Assembly (NCBI RefSeq): GCF_000014965.1
Contig: NC_008554.1
Location: 1,848,001 to 1,912,000 of the forward strand
Reading direction: 5' to 3'
Length of the DNA stretch: 64,000 nucleotides
DNA from: Syntrophobacter fumaroxidans MPOB
GTDB lineage: Bacteria; Desulfobacterota; Syntrophobacteria; Syntrophobacterales; Syntrophobacteraceae
This document shows, piece by piece, positions 18,294 to 26,682 of the stretch (positions are counted from its first letter, which is position 1; the number at the start of each line of letters is the position of its first letter). The translations under genes and the position numbers were made by a program. The notes under the pieces are model-generated. The model saw nothing but the letters and a program-made list of their open reading frames with translations, ran no database searches and had not been told where the DNA came from.

Positions 18294-20216
18294 TCAGTTC
18301 TTTTCCGGAATCGTCACCGTGGCGACGGCCGTGACCTCGGGCGGAATGACGATTCCAAGCTCTTTTGCAGCCTTGAGGTTGATCCCCATCGTGAGCTTGG
18401 TGTAGCGCTCGAAGGGAATATCCCGCGGATTCCCGCCTTTCAGGACCCGATCGACGAGACGAGCCGCCTGGATCCCGCTGCTCGTGTAGTCGTATCCCAG
18501 GACGCTCAGCGCCCCGTCGCCCAGCCGCTCGACATCGCACATGAATATGGGGATCTTCTTCGGTCCCGCCGCCTTCACCACCGAATCGAACGCGGAGTAC
18601 ACGATGTTGTCCGGCACGAGCACGAAGGCGTCTATGTTCTTTTGAGCAAGGGACAGAGCGGCCTGGTGGATTTCCGAAGAATTGCTGACGGTGGCGCCGA
18701 CGAGCGTCACTTCGCCATTGAAGGGCGTCAGCGAGTTGCGGAGCATCTCGACGTTAAAAACGGAGTTGGCGAAAGCGGGATTCCAGACGCACCCGATGGT
18801 GATCTTCCCCGGCTTGATCCGCCGCACGATGTCCATGAGCCTGTCCATTGGTGCCCATCCGTACACGCCGGTCACATTGGGAAGGTGCTCGGTATCGGAT
18901 TTTCCGGCATCGATGATGAAAGGGTTTGCAACGGTGGCGAACACCACCGGCCGGTCCTTGATCTTGTGGATTGCAGCCTGCGCGCAAGGAGTCGAGATGG
19001 GGACGATGACCTCGCACCCATCCTGGACGAACTTGTCGAGAATGGCGTTCACCGTGGGAAGGTCGCCGTTTGCGTTCTGGAGATCGATCCGGCAGTTCTT
19101 CCCGGATTTGTAGCCAAGCCTGTCCATTTCGGCAACGAAGCTGTCTCGGGTGATGTTCAGAAGGCCGTTGTCCTCCACCTGGACGAGCCCGATGGCGCGT
19201 TGCCCGGCGACGGTCCCCCGGGACTGCCCTGAATTCCTGTAGCCGTATGCCGCCACCCCCACGACGATCGCCAGCGCGCAGCCGAACGCGACCGCATTGC
19301 GCCGCTTCGCGAAAAGAACGCCGAAAAGACCCGATCGAAACCGGGCCGCACCGCCTTTCGCGTCGGCCATTCTGGACGCCGCGAGGGTGACGAGGACGAA
19401 GACCGCCGTGAGAAGCTTCAGATCGATGGGGTCCATTCCGACGTAGAGCGCAAAGGAGATCATCAGCCTGAACGCCACCGAGCCCAGGATTACCCTGAAA
19501 ACATGGGCGTAGATCGAGCGCATCTTGAGGATGGATTCGCCGATGATGACCGCGGCGAGCCCCGTCACGACCGTCCCAACCCCCATGCCGATGTCGGCGA
19601 ATCCCTGGTACTGGGCCACGAGGGCCCCCGACAGCGCCACCATGCCGTTGGCCAGAGCCACACCGAAGACTTTCATCCTCCCGACGTTGAAGCCGGCCGC
19701 GGCGGCCATCACGGCGTTGTCCCCCGTGGCCCGCATGGCGATCCCGAGATCGGTCCTGAAAAAGAGCGACATGAACAGCCAGAACATCAGCATGACGATT
19801 AGAAGAGCGACGGAGATGAAGACCTCGGGATTCAGACCGGGATTGATTGCATTCAGGAGCGAAACGAAGGTGGTCTGCTGCAGAAGAGGGATGTTGGAAC
19901 GCCCCATGATATGGAGGTTGACGGAGTACAGCCCCGTCATGACCAGGATTCCCGCAAGCAGGCCGTTGATTTCGAGGCGTGTGTGGATGAGCGCCGTGAT
20001 GCTTCCCGCAAGAGCGCCGGCGGCGAACGCCGCAAGCATCGACAGGAAGGGATCGGCGCCCGAAGCGAGGAGCACGGCGGCTACGGCGGCGCCGGTCGTG
20101 AGACTGCCGTCCACCGTAATATCGGGAAAGTTGTGGATGCGGAAGGTTATGAAAACCCCCATGGCCATGAACGCGTACAGCAACCCGAGGTTGAGGGCTC
20201 CTATCCAGAGTTCCAT
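18294..20216 (-). CDS. ABC transporter permease fused to substrate-binding protein
   Basis: A 640-residue fusion. Residues about 1-290 form a BPD_transp_2-type permease with about eight membrane helices (starts LNLGLLYAFMAMGVFITF). A further membrane helix (about 308-326) tethers a C-terminal domain (about 335-640) of the ABC_sub_bind family (PF04392-like), for example CEVIVPISTPCAQAAIH and VFATVANPF. In most relatives these are two proteins, the binding protein being a lipoprotein. The ATG is 3 bases after the STAS gene stop, so the two are translationally coupled. Substrate cannot be told; amino-acid-like compounds are a guess from relatives. Confidence 0.87.
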   Translation of the reverse strand: MELWIGALNLGLLYAFMAMGVFITFRIHNFPDITVDGSLTTGAAVAAVLLASGADPFLSMLAAFAAGALAGSITALIHTRLEINGLLAGILVMTGLYSVNLHIMGRSNIPLLQQTTFVSLLNAINPGLNPEVFISVALLIVMLMFWLFMSLFFRTDLGIAMRATGDNAVMAAAAGFNVGRMKVFGVALANGMVALSGALVAQYQGFADIGMGVGTVVTGLAAVIIGESILKMRSIYAHVFRVILGSVAFRLMISFALYVGMDPIDLKLLTAVFVLVTLAASRMADAKGGAARFRSGLFGVLFAKRRNAVAFGCALAIVVGVAAYGYRNSGQSRGTVAGQRAIGLVQVEDNGLLNITRDSFVAEMDRLGYKSGKNCRIDLQNANGDLPTVNAILDKFVQDGCEVIVPISTPCAQAAIHKIKDRPVVFATVANPFIIDAGKSDTEHLPNVTGVYGWAPMDRLMDIVRRIKPGKITIGCVWNPAFANSVFNVEMLRNSLTPFNGEVTLVGATVSNSSEIHQAALSLAQKNIDAFVLVPDNIVYSAFDSVVKAAGPKKIPIFMCDVERLGDGALSVLGYDYTSSGIQAARLVDRVLKGGNPRDIPFERYTKLTMGINLKAAKELGIVIPPEVTAVATVTIPEKN

Positions 20217-20219
20217 CCG

Positions 20220-21437
20220 TCATCCCTTCAGTTCGATGATGCCCAGCATTCCCCGACTGAAGCAACTCCGTCCCAGGAGGTGCTGCACTTTGAAGACTTC
20301 GAGCTCCGTCGCGGCGCGCTTCAGTTCGGCTTCAAAGCTCTCGGGATTCTTGCTGAGGGGCTCCCTGGAAAAAACCGCCGCGTGGATGTGGAAATTGCTT
20401 CCGGAGGGCAGGATCCGATGGACCTCGGACCGTTCGAGCTCCCTGTCCCTTATCACGATGCCGGCTCCCATGACGATGCAATCGGCATCCGCCGGTTCCA
20501 CAGGAAAGTTCATCCACGCGGCGAAATTCGAGGCATCGAAGATTTCGCCGCCGTCGCCGGGGGTGTTCTCCGTCGTGGGGATCCGCTTCATGTGCATCCC
20601 CCACAGGCCTTTGCTTTCGGCGAGCAGGACCAGGCCGAGTGCATTGGCTTGGACCCGATCGCAGGCGAGCCCTATCAGCCGGTTCAGATCGATGAAGCCC
20701 TCCGCGCTCTCGAACGCCGCAATGCCCCGGTATTCCCCGGTGAACCCGAAACCGTGAAGAAACCTGTATTCGAGACCCGCCCCCTGCTCCGTGGCGAGCA
20801 TGAAATCGACGGCGGCGTGTCTCACTGCCGGGTAGCAATAGAAATGGCCGTCGACAAGGACCGATTCCCCGAAAACCAGGCTGTACTCTTCATAGCGCTC
20901 CCCCATCGCGGCGAACCCCGCGCCGAACCGGAGCTCACCGGCCCTGACGCTGACCACGTCCCTTTCCGTATAGGCGGCAAGGGCCAGAGGCTCCAGGGAA
21001 CCCAGCACTTTCAACGATCCCGGAGCACCGCCCCGATCCAGCCATCGAATTGAGACTCCGTCCGCTTCAAGGGTCTCGATCCAGGTCGATGCCGTTCCCT
21101 TGGCGGCGTGAGTGCAAATTGCCGCTTCATCGGCAAAGAATCGAAAATAGTCGAGCATCCCGCTCGCCCGCAGTATGCCCAGCACGACGTCGGGCACCCT
21201 CAAGAGCAAAACCTCGCCATGCACTTTCCCGAGGCTCTTCTGCGCAAGGAGCAGCACGCGTAACCCCGCGCTGCTTATGAAGCTCACGGCACCCAGGTCG
21301 ACGACCAGCACCCTCTCCCCGCCACGGATCAGTTCTTCGAGCCGCCGTTCCAAGTCCGGCGAGCTCATCCCGTCCATGCGCCCCTTCAAAGCAACCCGTT
21401 TGAATCCGGAATCTTCACTTACCGTCACGTCCAGCAT
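20220..21437 (-). CDS. STAS-domain protein with unassigned C-terminal domain
   Basis: A 405-residue cytoplasmic protein. Residues about 1-100 are a STAS (anti-sigma-factor antagonist-like) domain, with VDLGAVSFISSAGLRVLLLA carrying the conserved Ser positions where such domains are phosphorylated. The remaining ~300 residues match no family I recognise; they contain FHIHAAVFSREPLS and several Gly-rich turns. It is the first gene of the ABC transporter module and nearly overlaps the permease gene, suggesting a regulatory or sensory job for this transporter. No partner kinase or phosphatase is nearby. Confidence 0.75.
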   Translation of the reverse strand: MLDVTVSEDSGFKRVALKGRMDGMSSPDLERRLEELIRGGERVLVVDLGAVSFISSAGLRVLLLAQKSLGKVHGEVLLLRVPDVVLGILRASGMLDYFRFFADEAAICTHAAKGTASTWIETLEADGVSIRWLDRGGAPGSLKVLGSLEPLALAAYTERDVVSVRAGELRFGAGFAAMGERYEEYSLVFGESVLVDGHFYCYPAVRHAAVDFMLATEQGAGLEYRFLHGFGFTGEYRGIAAFESAEGFIDLNRLIGLACDRVQANALGLVLLAESKGLWGMHMKRIPTTENTPGDGGEIFDASNFAAWMNFPVEPADADCIVMGAGIVIRDRELERSEVHRILPSGSNFHIHAAVFSREPLSKNPESFEAELKRAATELEVFKVQHLLGRSCFSRGMLGIIELKG

Positions 21438-22018
21438 GGTCCGTTCCCGCCGGCCGCGCGCCCCCGCCCCACGCGCGGCGCATCGCTTGAATGCGTCCCG
21501 GCTTCACGGGCGGGGATTCGGAAACGATGAGCCGGTGGAAAAACAAGCTCCCGGGCCGAGTTCGCACGTGAAGCATCCGAATGAGAAAAGCAATTCCTCC
21601 CTGGAGATTTTCTTGTCCGTCTTTGAGACACCCCCCGCCGCGAGCCCCATGATAACTCAGTCCGACCGGGTTTGAATGAAAAATTGAGCCGAGCCTCCAA
21701 TGACTGCAAAAACTCTCTTTATATTCAATAGGTTATCTTATGCCGGTCAGCACGTGCCTTCCCCGGGGAATCGCCGCCGCCCCGTGAGAGCGCCTTCGAC
21801 CGAACCCGGCAAATGCGAATGCAGCAACTTTCGGCCTCGGCAGAGCGAGGGCAGGCCGGATCCTCCGGCGGACTCGCCCCGGCAATGCCTCCCGGGCTTG
21901 CCGAGACCGCGCCGGGACATGCGGGAACCCGAATTTCCACCCACATCGCGGGCGCCTGTGGTAAATTCCGTGTATGTGATCCAAAAGCCCATGGAATATG
22001 TTTCACCAGGAGAATGCG
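21438..22018. other. Divergent intergenic region
   Basis: 581 bases between the - strand STAS gene and the + strand selenoprotein gene, so promoters for both should lie here. A short AT-rich patch occurs at about 21709-21740 with TATATT at 21720-21725, but no convincing -35 element accompanies it. No gene is supported. Confidence 0.4.
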
Positions 22019-22504
22019 ATGAGCGAGCCGGTTCGCCTCACACCGGGGAAAGATGCCCCCGAGTTTTGCCTGACTTCCTCCGATGGAGCCCAGGTATGCC
22101 TCTCGGACCTGAGGGGCAAATGGGTCGTTCTCTACTTTTACCCCAAGGACGGCACATCCGGGTGAACGACCGAGGCCCTGGAGTTTTCGGGGCTCAAGGA
22201 AGACTTCACGCGGCTGGGCGCCGTGGTTTTGGGCGTGAGCAAGGATTCCATGCAATCCCACCGGAAATTCATCGAGCAGCGGGATATCCGGATAACCCTG
22301 CTCTCCGACGAGGAGAAGGAGGTGCTCGAAGCCTATGGGGCCTGGCAGATAAAAAAGATGTATGGCAAGGAATCATGGGGTGTGGTGAGAAGCACCGTCC
22401 TGATCGACCCCGAAGGGAAAATCGCCGGAGCTTGGCCCAAGGTGTCCAGAGCGGCCGGGCACGCCTTCGATGTACTCGAAGCGTTGAGGAATAAGGTGGA
22501 ATAG
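22019..22504 (+). CDS. Selenocysteine-containing peroxiredoxin (Bcp/AhpC-TSA type), UGA = Sec49
   Basis: A 161-residue thiol peroxidase-like protein in one frame interrupted only by TGA at 22163-22165. Translating TGA as Sec (U) gives FYPKDGTSGUTTEALEFS, aligned with the Bcp peroxiredoxin active site where the peroxidatic Cys normally follows PG. Both sides match the family: thioredoxin fold start (PGKDAPEFCLTSSDG), GVSKDSMQSHRKF, and a C-terminal strand with VRSTVLIDPEGKI. There is no Cys five residues after Sec, so the E. coli Bcp-type resolving Cys is absent and a 1-Sec mechanism is likely; Cys17 and Cys27 are other thiols. It would reduce peroxides using thioredoxin-like donors. ATG 22019 has AGGAG 6 bases upstream. 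Automated callers will truncate it at TGA or start at 22223. Confidence 0.88.
22163..22195 (+). promoter_or_regulatory. Sec UGA codon with predicted bacterial SECIS-like hairpin
   Basis: Just downstream of TGA (22163-22165) the RNA can fold as GAG-G-CCC (22172-22178) against GGG-G-CUC (22189-22195), a 6-pair stem with one G-G mismatch. The 10-base apical loop begins UGG, with its G pair about 15 bases from UGA. Bacterial SECIS elements recognised by SelB are small hairpins at this distance with a G in the apical loop. The fold was worked out by eye, not computed. Confidence 0.55.
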
Positions 22505-23030
22505 CGCTATTCCGAGGTGGTTCGAATGTTGACGGGCGAAGAATCGACCCGGATCGTCGAAGGAACCTCATGGTTGATCGCCCTGTGTAGAAAACGGGAA
22601 TTTCGGCACTGTGACGGTTCAGCCCTCCCCGCCGGATGATTCCGTCGATCGTTGCCCAGTCTCCGAGGCCAAGCGGCAGGAAGGGCAACCCGATCCGGCG
22701 GGATGACATCGGGGTGTCTATCGTTTTCGAGCGGGCACTCGGTAAATGAAGCCGAAACGTGACCCGACGGAGGGCGTCAGCGGTCAGAGGTCCTTCCGGA
22801 CAGCAGAGGATGGGCCGATTGTTGTGCTGCACATGAACCCACTTTGCCCGCCGTCGGGCTCCCGGGCTCGGACATCGGGTATCGAAACCGCCGTCCCGGC
22901 CCTGCATGGATACCCACAAGAGCGCATGAAGGTCACTACCGTCATCGCGGTTCGGGCGGAATACGGATGAGTTCCCCCGGAATCGGCTTGCGTCGGATGG
23001 ATGGCCGTGCATTCCCGCACAGAGGAGGCA
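22505..23030. other. Intergenic spacer, no gene supported
   Basis: 526 bases between the peroxiredoxin and the membrane protein gene. Short reading frames occur on both strands but none resembles a known protein or has a convincing start. No clear repeat or RNA gene was seen. Confidence 0.45.
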
Positions 23031-23585
23031 ATGATGCGGATGGTAATGAAGGTTAATCCGGCTGTCGTATTGACTGCCCTGATTATCGCGATCGTTCTTG
23101 CCGGTGGGGCGATGGCGGACAAGCACCGTCACTTCGGCAAACACCAATTCAACAGGGGCGATCACGGGAATGAAGCCACCGGAGAGGCAGCGGCATGGAT
23201 TCTGGGAATAGCCAATTTTCCGGTCCTGCTCAGTCAGCTTCTCAAAACCGCGGACAAAGTGGTGCCGTTGAAGCCCGCGTCCAGGGACCGCCTGACAAGG
23301 TTCAACCGCCTTCAGAAACATCACCTGATGAAGCTCCACTATTGGCTGAATCCGGTCGCCATCGTGATCGCCGTTTCACACTGGACGCTGTCTCACTGCA
23401 GGTCGACCGGTCTACCGGAGTGGGGGCTTGGCATCATGATCGCTGTGGGTGCTCTCGGGCTGGTCATGAAACTCAAGCTCGCTCCCGTTTCGATGAGAAA
23501 GCCGGTCTACAGACTGCACACCAACCCGATATCGATACCGGCGGTTCTCCTGATTCTCCTGATCGGACACTCGATTGTTGACTGA
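23031..23585 (+). CDS. Histidine-rich membrane protein, possible b-type cytochrome
   Basis: About 184 residues. A signal-like hydrophobic N-terminus (about 5-28) is followed by a His-rich exposed stretch (DKHRHFGKHQF). Further membrane segments contain His at LHYWLNP, SHWTLSH, RLHTNP and IGHSIV. Histidines spread over several helices suggest bis-His heme ligation as in cytochrome b561 or ferric-reductase-like membrane domains; this is inference. GAGGAGG at about 23022 supports ATG 23031 or 23034. An NfeD-like gene follows after 93 bases. Confidence 0.6.
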   Translation: MMRMVMKVNPAVVLTALIIAIVLAGGAMADKHRHFGKHQFNRGDHGNEATGEAAAWILGIANFPVLLSQLLKTADKVVPLKPASRDRLTRFNRLQKHHLMKLHYWLNPVAIVIAVSHWTLSHCRSTGLPEWGLGIMIAVGALGLVMKLKLAPVSMRKPVYRLHTNPISIPAVLLILLIGHSIVD

Positions 23586-23678
23586 GAAAAGTCAATCTGT
23601 TCGACATTGACTCGTCATTTCGTCCCTCAAACCCGCGGGGGCAAATTTCAACTGGATGGAAACCGGCCGGCAAACGCA

Positions 23679-23978
23679 ATGAAGACGTTGATCGCAAGCC
23701 TGTTGATAGGAGTCCTGGTTTTTGAGCTCGCCGAGCACGTGATTCTTCCGCTGATGTGGCTGCTCCTCAAACGGAGGAAAGTTTCCATGTGTGATGTGCA
23801 AAGCATGGTCGGGCAAACCGCCGAAGTGAAGCAGTGGAAAGGCAAGAAGGGGAAGGTGGAACTCGGCGGTGAACTATGGAACGCGACGAGTCACGCTCCC
23901 ATCGTTCCCGGCTCACGAGTCGTCATCGAAGACGTGGATGGGCTGCTGTTGAAGGTCAAATCCGAGGACACCGGCTGA
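23679..23978 (+). CDS. Small NfeD-like membrane protein
   Basis: A 99-residue protein: one membrane helix (about 5-28, ending WLLLKRRK), then a small beta domain (VGQTAEVKQWKGKKGKVELG and VVIEDVDGLLLKVK) that fits the OB-fold C-terminal domain of NfeD proteins. NfeD proteins sit next to membrane proteases or flotillin-like proteins; neither is seen here. ATG 23679 begins the membrane helix; the in-frame region upstream to 23607 does not look like protein. Confidence 0.65.
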   Translation: MKTLIASLLIGVLVFELAEHVILPLMWLLLKRRKVSMCDVQSMVGQTAEVKQWKGKKGKVELGGELWNATSHAPIVPGSRVVIEDVDGLLLKVKSEDTG

Positions 23979-24171
23979 AGAGTGTTCGGAGAAGAGACCT
24001 TTTCTCCGGAACTGCTCGCGTAGCGATCAGAAAGGAGTGCCCGGGTATTTCGCCAACCCGAACGCGGCGAGATCCGAAAACGCGCCACCCGGATTCGGAC
24101 ATGGACAACCGCGTAGCGAAACGGAGCCGGGCAACCGGAATCCGCATCACTCGAGCGGCTCGGCTTTGCCT

Positions 24172-24999
24172 TCAGAGGCCCCAATCCACGCCGAGCACCT
24201 TCTCCACCGCGTCACCCTTGATCCGGTAGACAGCGGCCCCGCCGCCTTCATAGTAGGCATAGCCGACGACGATCTCCATCACCCCGTCGCCGTTGCAGTC
24301 CAGCACGTTCACGATCCGCCAGGTCGTCGAGGGACCTTCGTCCGTTTCGGTCGAGGTCCGGAAGAAGCCGTCCAGCAGGGTGTCGCTCGCCCTGCCCCGG
24401 GCGGTTTTCCTCAGAAACACCATGGAAAAATCCCCGGGCTTCGGACTGTCGAGCGCACTCCTGCCGGAGAAGTGTTCGGCGCTCACCAGCACCTCGTTTT
24501 CACCGTCACCGTCAAGGTCGATCTCGGCGACCCGGGTGATCTTCACCTTGGGGGCATGGATGGCCCTGGTTTTCAGAATGTCTCGAGCCGCATTGACATA
24601 GGGTTCGAAATTGCGCTCCACAATGCGCGGCCGCCGAGGCATCGCATCCCACGAGCCCCCGACGGCCAAAACGTCCTTGCCTGATTTGTCGACCGGTTTC
24701 ATGCGCACAAGGAATTCGGGGTCCGCCTCCCCCCACGGTCCGGCCTTGCCGCCCGTCGCCTTCCGGAGGAAGGTGAACGGGGCGTAGACGCGATACTCCT
24801 CGCCGCCCATCAGCTTCGGCGCAACCGCTTCGGGCGTGAGCCACTTGTCGCCGTGGGAACCGCCCAGCAGCACCCAATAATCCTTGGCGTAGTATTTCAG
24901 GAGGGGCGCAACCTCCGCGGCCGGCGTCTCGCGGGCCGCAGTGACCGACACGACCACCAGGCCCAGAACCATCAGGAAGATTTTGCATGCACGATTCAT
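24172..24999 (-). CDS. Secreted protein with FG-GAP/EF-hand-like calcium motifs
   Basis: A 275-residue exported protein with a signal peptide (MNRACKIFLMVLGLVVVSV, cleaved near AAA/ARE). Two DxDxDG-like loops occur in the C-terminal half: DLDGDGENEVLVSAE and DCNGDGVMEIVVGY, the pattern of FG-GAP/VCBS calcium-binding repeats. The N-terminal half (about 30-150) is unassigned. ATG 24999 is chosen because it starts the signal peptide; the frame is open upstream. It follows another secreted-protein gene after 98 bases on the same strand, so they may be co-transcribed. Confidence 0.7.
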   Translation of the reverse strand: MNRACKIFLMVLGLVVVSVTAARETPAAEVAPLLKYYAKDYWVLLGGSHGDKWLTPEAVAPKLMGGEEYRVYAPFTFLRKATGGKAGPWGEADPEFLVRMKPVDKSGKDVLAVGGSWDAMPRRPRIVERNFEPYVNAARDILKTRAIHAPKVKITRVAEIDLDGDGENEVLVSAEHFSGRSALDSPKPGDFSMVFLRKTARGRASDTLLDGFFRTSTETDEGPSTTWRIVNVLDCNGDGVMEIVVGYAYYEGGGAAVYRIKGDAVEKVLGVDWGL

Positions 25000-25097
25000 C
25001 GTTTCGGATTCCCATCTCTCTTGCGCCCCGGAACGCGAACCGGAGCTGTGGTGAAGGGTGCTCCCCCGCGGTGCCGTCCGGACAGGCAGGCTCCGTG

Positions 25098-25988
25098 TCA
25101 TTTGGTGGGCAGAACGTCCCGCAAGGTGAAATCGACCCAGATGATACCACAGTTTCCCTGACGCGTCTGCGCCGCCAGGTCTTCGCCCAGGGTCTGCGGG
25201 ATCGGCTTGGGGAGGCGGCTCCACCAAGCCTTGTCCTCGTCATAGCCGATCTGGAACATGACGGTATTCGGGTAAAAAGTTTCACTAAACTCTCTAAACT
25301 CATCCAAGAATTCCCGCTCGTTTGCAAACCGCGCGCTGTCATTGATGAAAATGATCTTCCCGCGATACGTCGGAGGCAGGTCGGACTTGGCGAAATGCTT
25401 GAGAAACAGCCGATATTTCCTACTCAGCGACTTGACCTTTTGTTCCCACGCCTTGGCCCTCGCATCCGTCACTTTAGCATTGGCGCACCCGTCACACCGG
25501 CTCCGATACCATTCCACATCCACACCGAAACCGGCGATGCAGGGATGATGTCCGTAACGTTTGTGGGTGACCGCGATCAAATCCGCAACCTTCGCATAGC
25601 CGGGCTCGAATTGAAGAAACACCTTTATGCCGTGAGTGTCGAAGTACTTCAGATACCTTTCGTGCTTGTCGGTCGGGGAGAAGCGAATCCGGGGATCGTA
25701 TGTTCCGCCGGGATTGGGGAATCCCATCTCCATCCCGCTGTTCTCGCCCTTGAAATAGATCTCGCCGACCAGCCATATGGCAACTCCCCTGGAACCGGGA
25801 AAGTAGCCGGTCATGGCATCGATGGCTCTTTTCCAACCTGCCGGTCCGGGAAAAGGCGATATACCGTAAGGAGACGAGCGAACCCCCGCCCAACTCACCC
25901 TGCAACCGGCGGCAAGGGGAGTTGGAGCGGCGAGGAAAACAAGGCTCACAATCGCGATCAGCACCAGGCTGCAAGATTTCCAGCGCAT
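25098..25988 (-). CDS. Exported protein, possibly a glycoside-hydrolase-like TIM barrel
   Basis: A 296-residue protein with a signal peptide (MRWKSCSLVLIAIVSLVFLA). Segments such as GIKVFLQFEPGYAKVADLI, IAGFGVDVEWYRS and GNCGIIWVDFTLRDV alternate strands and helices with acidic residues at strand ends, as in (beta/alpha)8 glycosidase-like proteins. A CxxC pair (RCDGCANA) is present. I do not recognise an exact family. ATG 25988 starts the signal peptide. Confidence 0.6.
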   Translation of the reverse strand: MRWKSCSLVLIAIVSLVFLAAPTPLAAGCRVSWAGVRSSPYGISPFPGPAGWKRAIDAMTGYFPGSRGVAIWLVGEIYFKGENSGMEMGFPNPGGTYDPRIRFSPTDKHERYLKYFDTHGIKVFLQFEPGYAKVADLIAVTHKRYGHHPCIAGFGVDVEWYRSRCDGCANAKVTDARAKAWEQKVKSLSRKYRLFLKHFAKSDLPPTYRGKIIFINDSARFANEREFLDEFREFSETFYPNTVMFQIGYDEDKAWWSRLPKPIPQTLGEDLAAQTRQGNCGIIWVDFTLRDVLPTK

Positions 25989-26682
25989 GTCGTTCTCCTC
26001 ATGGCTCGGCGCGACGATTCCTCCCGGAACTTCCCCCAATTTTTCGCAGCATAGCGAAGTTTATCGGCGAACGCAAAGCCGAACCACGCTTTGCCGAATC
26101 GGTCGTTCGTTCATGGGACGGCCGAAGCCCTTCCCGTTTGCGCCACAGGCGCAACCTCATTTCTCGTGAGAAAGGCAGCCGCAACGCCCAAGACCTTCTG
26201 CCCCCATCCCCGGCCGGCGCTGCTGCCCGGAGGCCGTCGCCCGTTGTATAATATACCCGCATGAGCATCATTCACGTATGGGCGGGAATGACGTCGGCGG
26301 GTTTCCTGTTGCCTTGTCAACCCTCGATTCATGACGGACCGCCTGAATGCGGGAAAAGAGCATCCCCAGGTTTTTCCATGCGGCGATAACGGCGCGAATG
26401 CATCATGAGACCGCAAATTACTTGATCGGTTATGGATTTTGTGGTTGACTGCGCCGATAATATTCGTATCGTCGGCTGCATCCCCAGACGGGACGCAGGG
26501 CTTTTTCTTGGCTGCGCCGGGCCGAGTCTTGTTGTGCGAGGGTTTGCGCTGTTTCGTGAACCTGGGCGGCCCGGGCCCTTTTCGGAGGGTGTCCGCGGCG
26601 TTAGGTGAGCTTCGGCGGGATGGTTCGACATTTCTTTGAACGCTGACAGTTGATTAACAGATCATCAATGGAGGACTGCAAC
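25989..26682. other. Intergenic spacer with short hairpins
   Basis: 694 bases between divergent genes. Two small hairpins lie at 26138-26154 (TTGCGCC/GGCGCAA) and 26160-26173 (TTTCTC/GAGAAA). GGGCGGGAATGACG near 26281 resembles one arm of the CATTCCCGC palindrome seen at 3353. No gene is supported. Confidence 0.45.

Noticed and set aside
22163-22165. Nonsense mutation or pseudogene explanation for the peroxiredoxin TGA
   Set aside because: The TGA stands exactly at the catalytic Cys codon, the frame is intact on both sides, and a SECIS-like hairpin follows. Random decay would not be expected to hit this codon alone.
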